Positions 63,749-64,000 of a stretch of 64,000 bases of DNA are shown here, one piece after another (positions within the stretch are counted from its first letter, which is position 1; every line of letters begins with the position of its first letter). The DNA comes from Lactococcus petauri (GTDB lineage: Bacteria; Bacillota; Bacilli; Lactobacillales; Streptococcaceae), in assembly GCF_002154895.1 (NCBI RefSeq), contig NZ_MUIZ01000003.1:288909-352908 (forward strand), in the 5' to 3' direction. Made by a program: the position numbers and the translations under genes. The notes under the pieces are model-generated. The model made no database searches and was not told the origin of the DNA. It saw nothing but the letters and a program-made list of their open reading frames with translations.

Positions 63749-63848
63749 CAAAATGACAAAAACGAGAATAAAACACAAAAAAAATAAGTGATGAAACGTG
63801 ACAACGGCGGGGTTTTCCGAACGAGTGTAAAAAAAAGGGAGAAAAATC

Positions 63849-63893
63849 ACAGTTTATTCTTGACAGAACAAATTGAGTTTGATAGAATATAAT
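63849..63893 (+). promoter_or_regulatory. rRNA operon promoter
   Basis: ACAGTTTATTC directly before -35 TTGACA (63860-63865), 17-nt spacer, -10 TAGAAT (63883-63888). The upstream element matches that of the tRNA-5S promoter at 39587-39625. Confidence 0.85.
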
Positions 63894-64000
63894 AGTTGTC
63901 GCGAGAGAGCGTATCTCTTACGAGAGCGATAGACCTTTGAAAACTGAATAAAGTAGAATGACTATATGCGAGAAGTTAACTTCTTGTATACCAACTGTCA
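63894..64000 (+). other. rRNA operon leader (16S gene outside the window)
   Basis: Untranslated leader with short hairpins, for example AGAAGTTAACTTCT (63971-63984), and the sequence ACCTTTGAAAACTGAATAA (63931-63949) of the kind found before 16S rRNA genes in Firmicutes. The 16S gene itself is not reached. Confidence 0.75.

Noticed and set aside
63770..63830. parS next to parB in ATGAAACGTGAC
   Set aside because: Only a half-site-like string with no palindromic partner.

Overview
The window is chromosomal DNA of a low-GC lactic acid bacterium, almost certainly a Lactococcus. Three things point to the genus: the AddAB-type nuclease is in the RexB-RexA form next to dnaN, a Pip/YhgE phage-infection protein of exactly the lactococcal length (901 aa) is present, and the tRNA and rRNA promoters share an upstream motif typical of lactococci. 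The base composition looks richer in GC than I expect for L. lactis, so a L. garvieae/L. petauri-like species is my inference, not a demonstration. No prophage, IS element, integron or CRISPR array is visible. This is a core chromosome segment next to the replication origin.

Layout from right to left. At 62.7-62.95 kb a cluster of DnaA boxes between dnaA and parB marks oriC. An rRNA operon promoter and leader run off the right edge. Leftward from oriC on the minus strand lie dnaA, dnaN, rexB-rexA, a DUF951 gene, ychF, pth-mfd, then rqcP and a tightly overlapping operon: divIC, an S1-domain gene, a HpaB-like flavin monooxygenase, a serine hydrolase, tilS and hpt. These are followed by ftsH and a tRNA cluster (Glu, Ser, fMet, Phe, Gly, Ile, a lone 5S rRNA, Asn), a probable 6S RNA, tRNA-Lys and recO. 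From 37.2 to 28 kb the plus strand carries lplA-pdhABCD (pyruvate dehydrogenase) and a T-box-controlled trpS operon, with osmC and an MgtA-type pump on the minus strand beside them. From 24.5 to 14.9 kb is a plus-strand block: plsX, a Cof phosphatase, an ABC-F ATPase, a TipA-like MerR regulator, a TetR-pip pair and a choloylglycine-hydrolase-family gene. The left third holds a transporter, rpmF-rpmG, a P1B-type metal ATPase, rarA, the DUF3013-prmA-rsmE operon, rel-dtd-HAD, plsC and the 5' part of secA.

Functionally the window combines replication initiation and repair (dnaA, dnaN, rexAB, mfd, recO, rarA), translation and its quality control (pth, ychF, tilS, rqcP, dtd, rsmE, prmA, rpmF, rpmG, trpS, tRNAs), division and envelope functions (divIC, ftsH, secA, plsC, plsX), stringent response (rel), central carbon metabolism (pdh plus lipoate ligase) and metal or stress functions.

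The most interesting non-textbook signal is a recurring promoter layout: an extended or good -10 box placed 6-7 nt before the start codon with no Shine-Dalgarno sequence. It occurs at dtd, the choloylglycine hydrolase gene, recO, rqcP and parB, with a near case at a YkgJ gene, and predicts leaderless mRNAs. Other notable signals are a TipAL/TipAS-like internal start in the MerR gene, a perfectly symmetrical divergent promoter, a terminator in front of the hydrolase gene, a terminator overlapping the rexB start, a flavin monooxygenase wired into the divIC-tilS operon, and a parS-like palindrome inside the mfd terminator.
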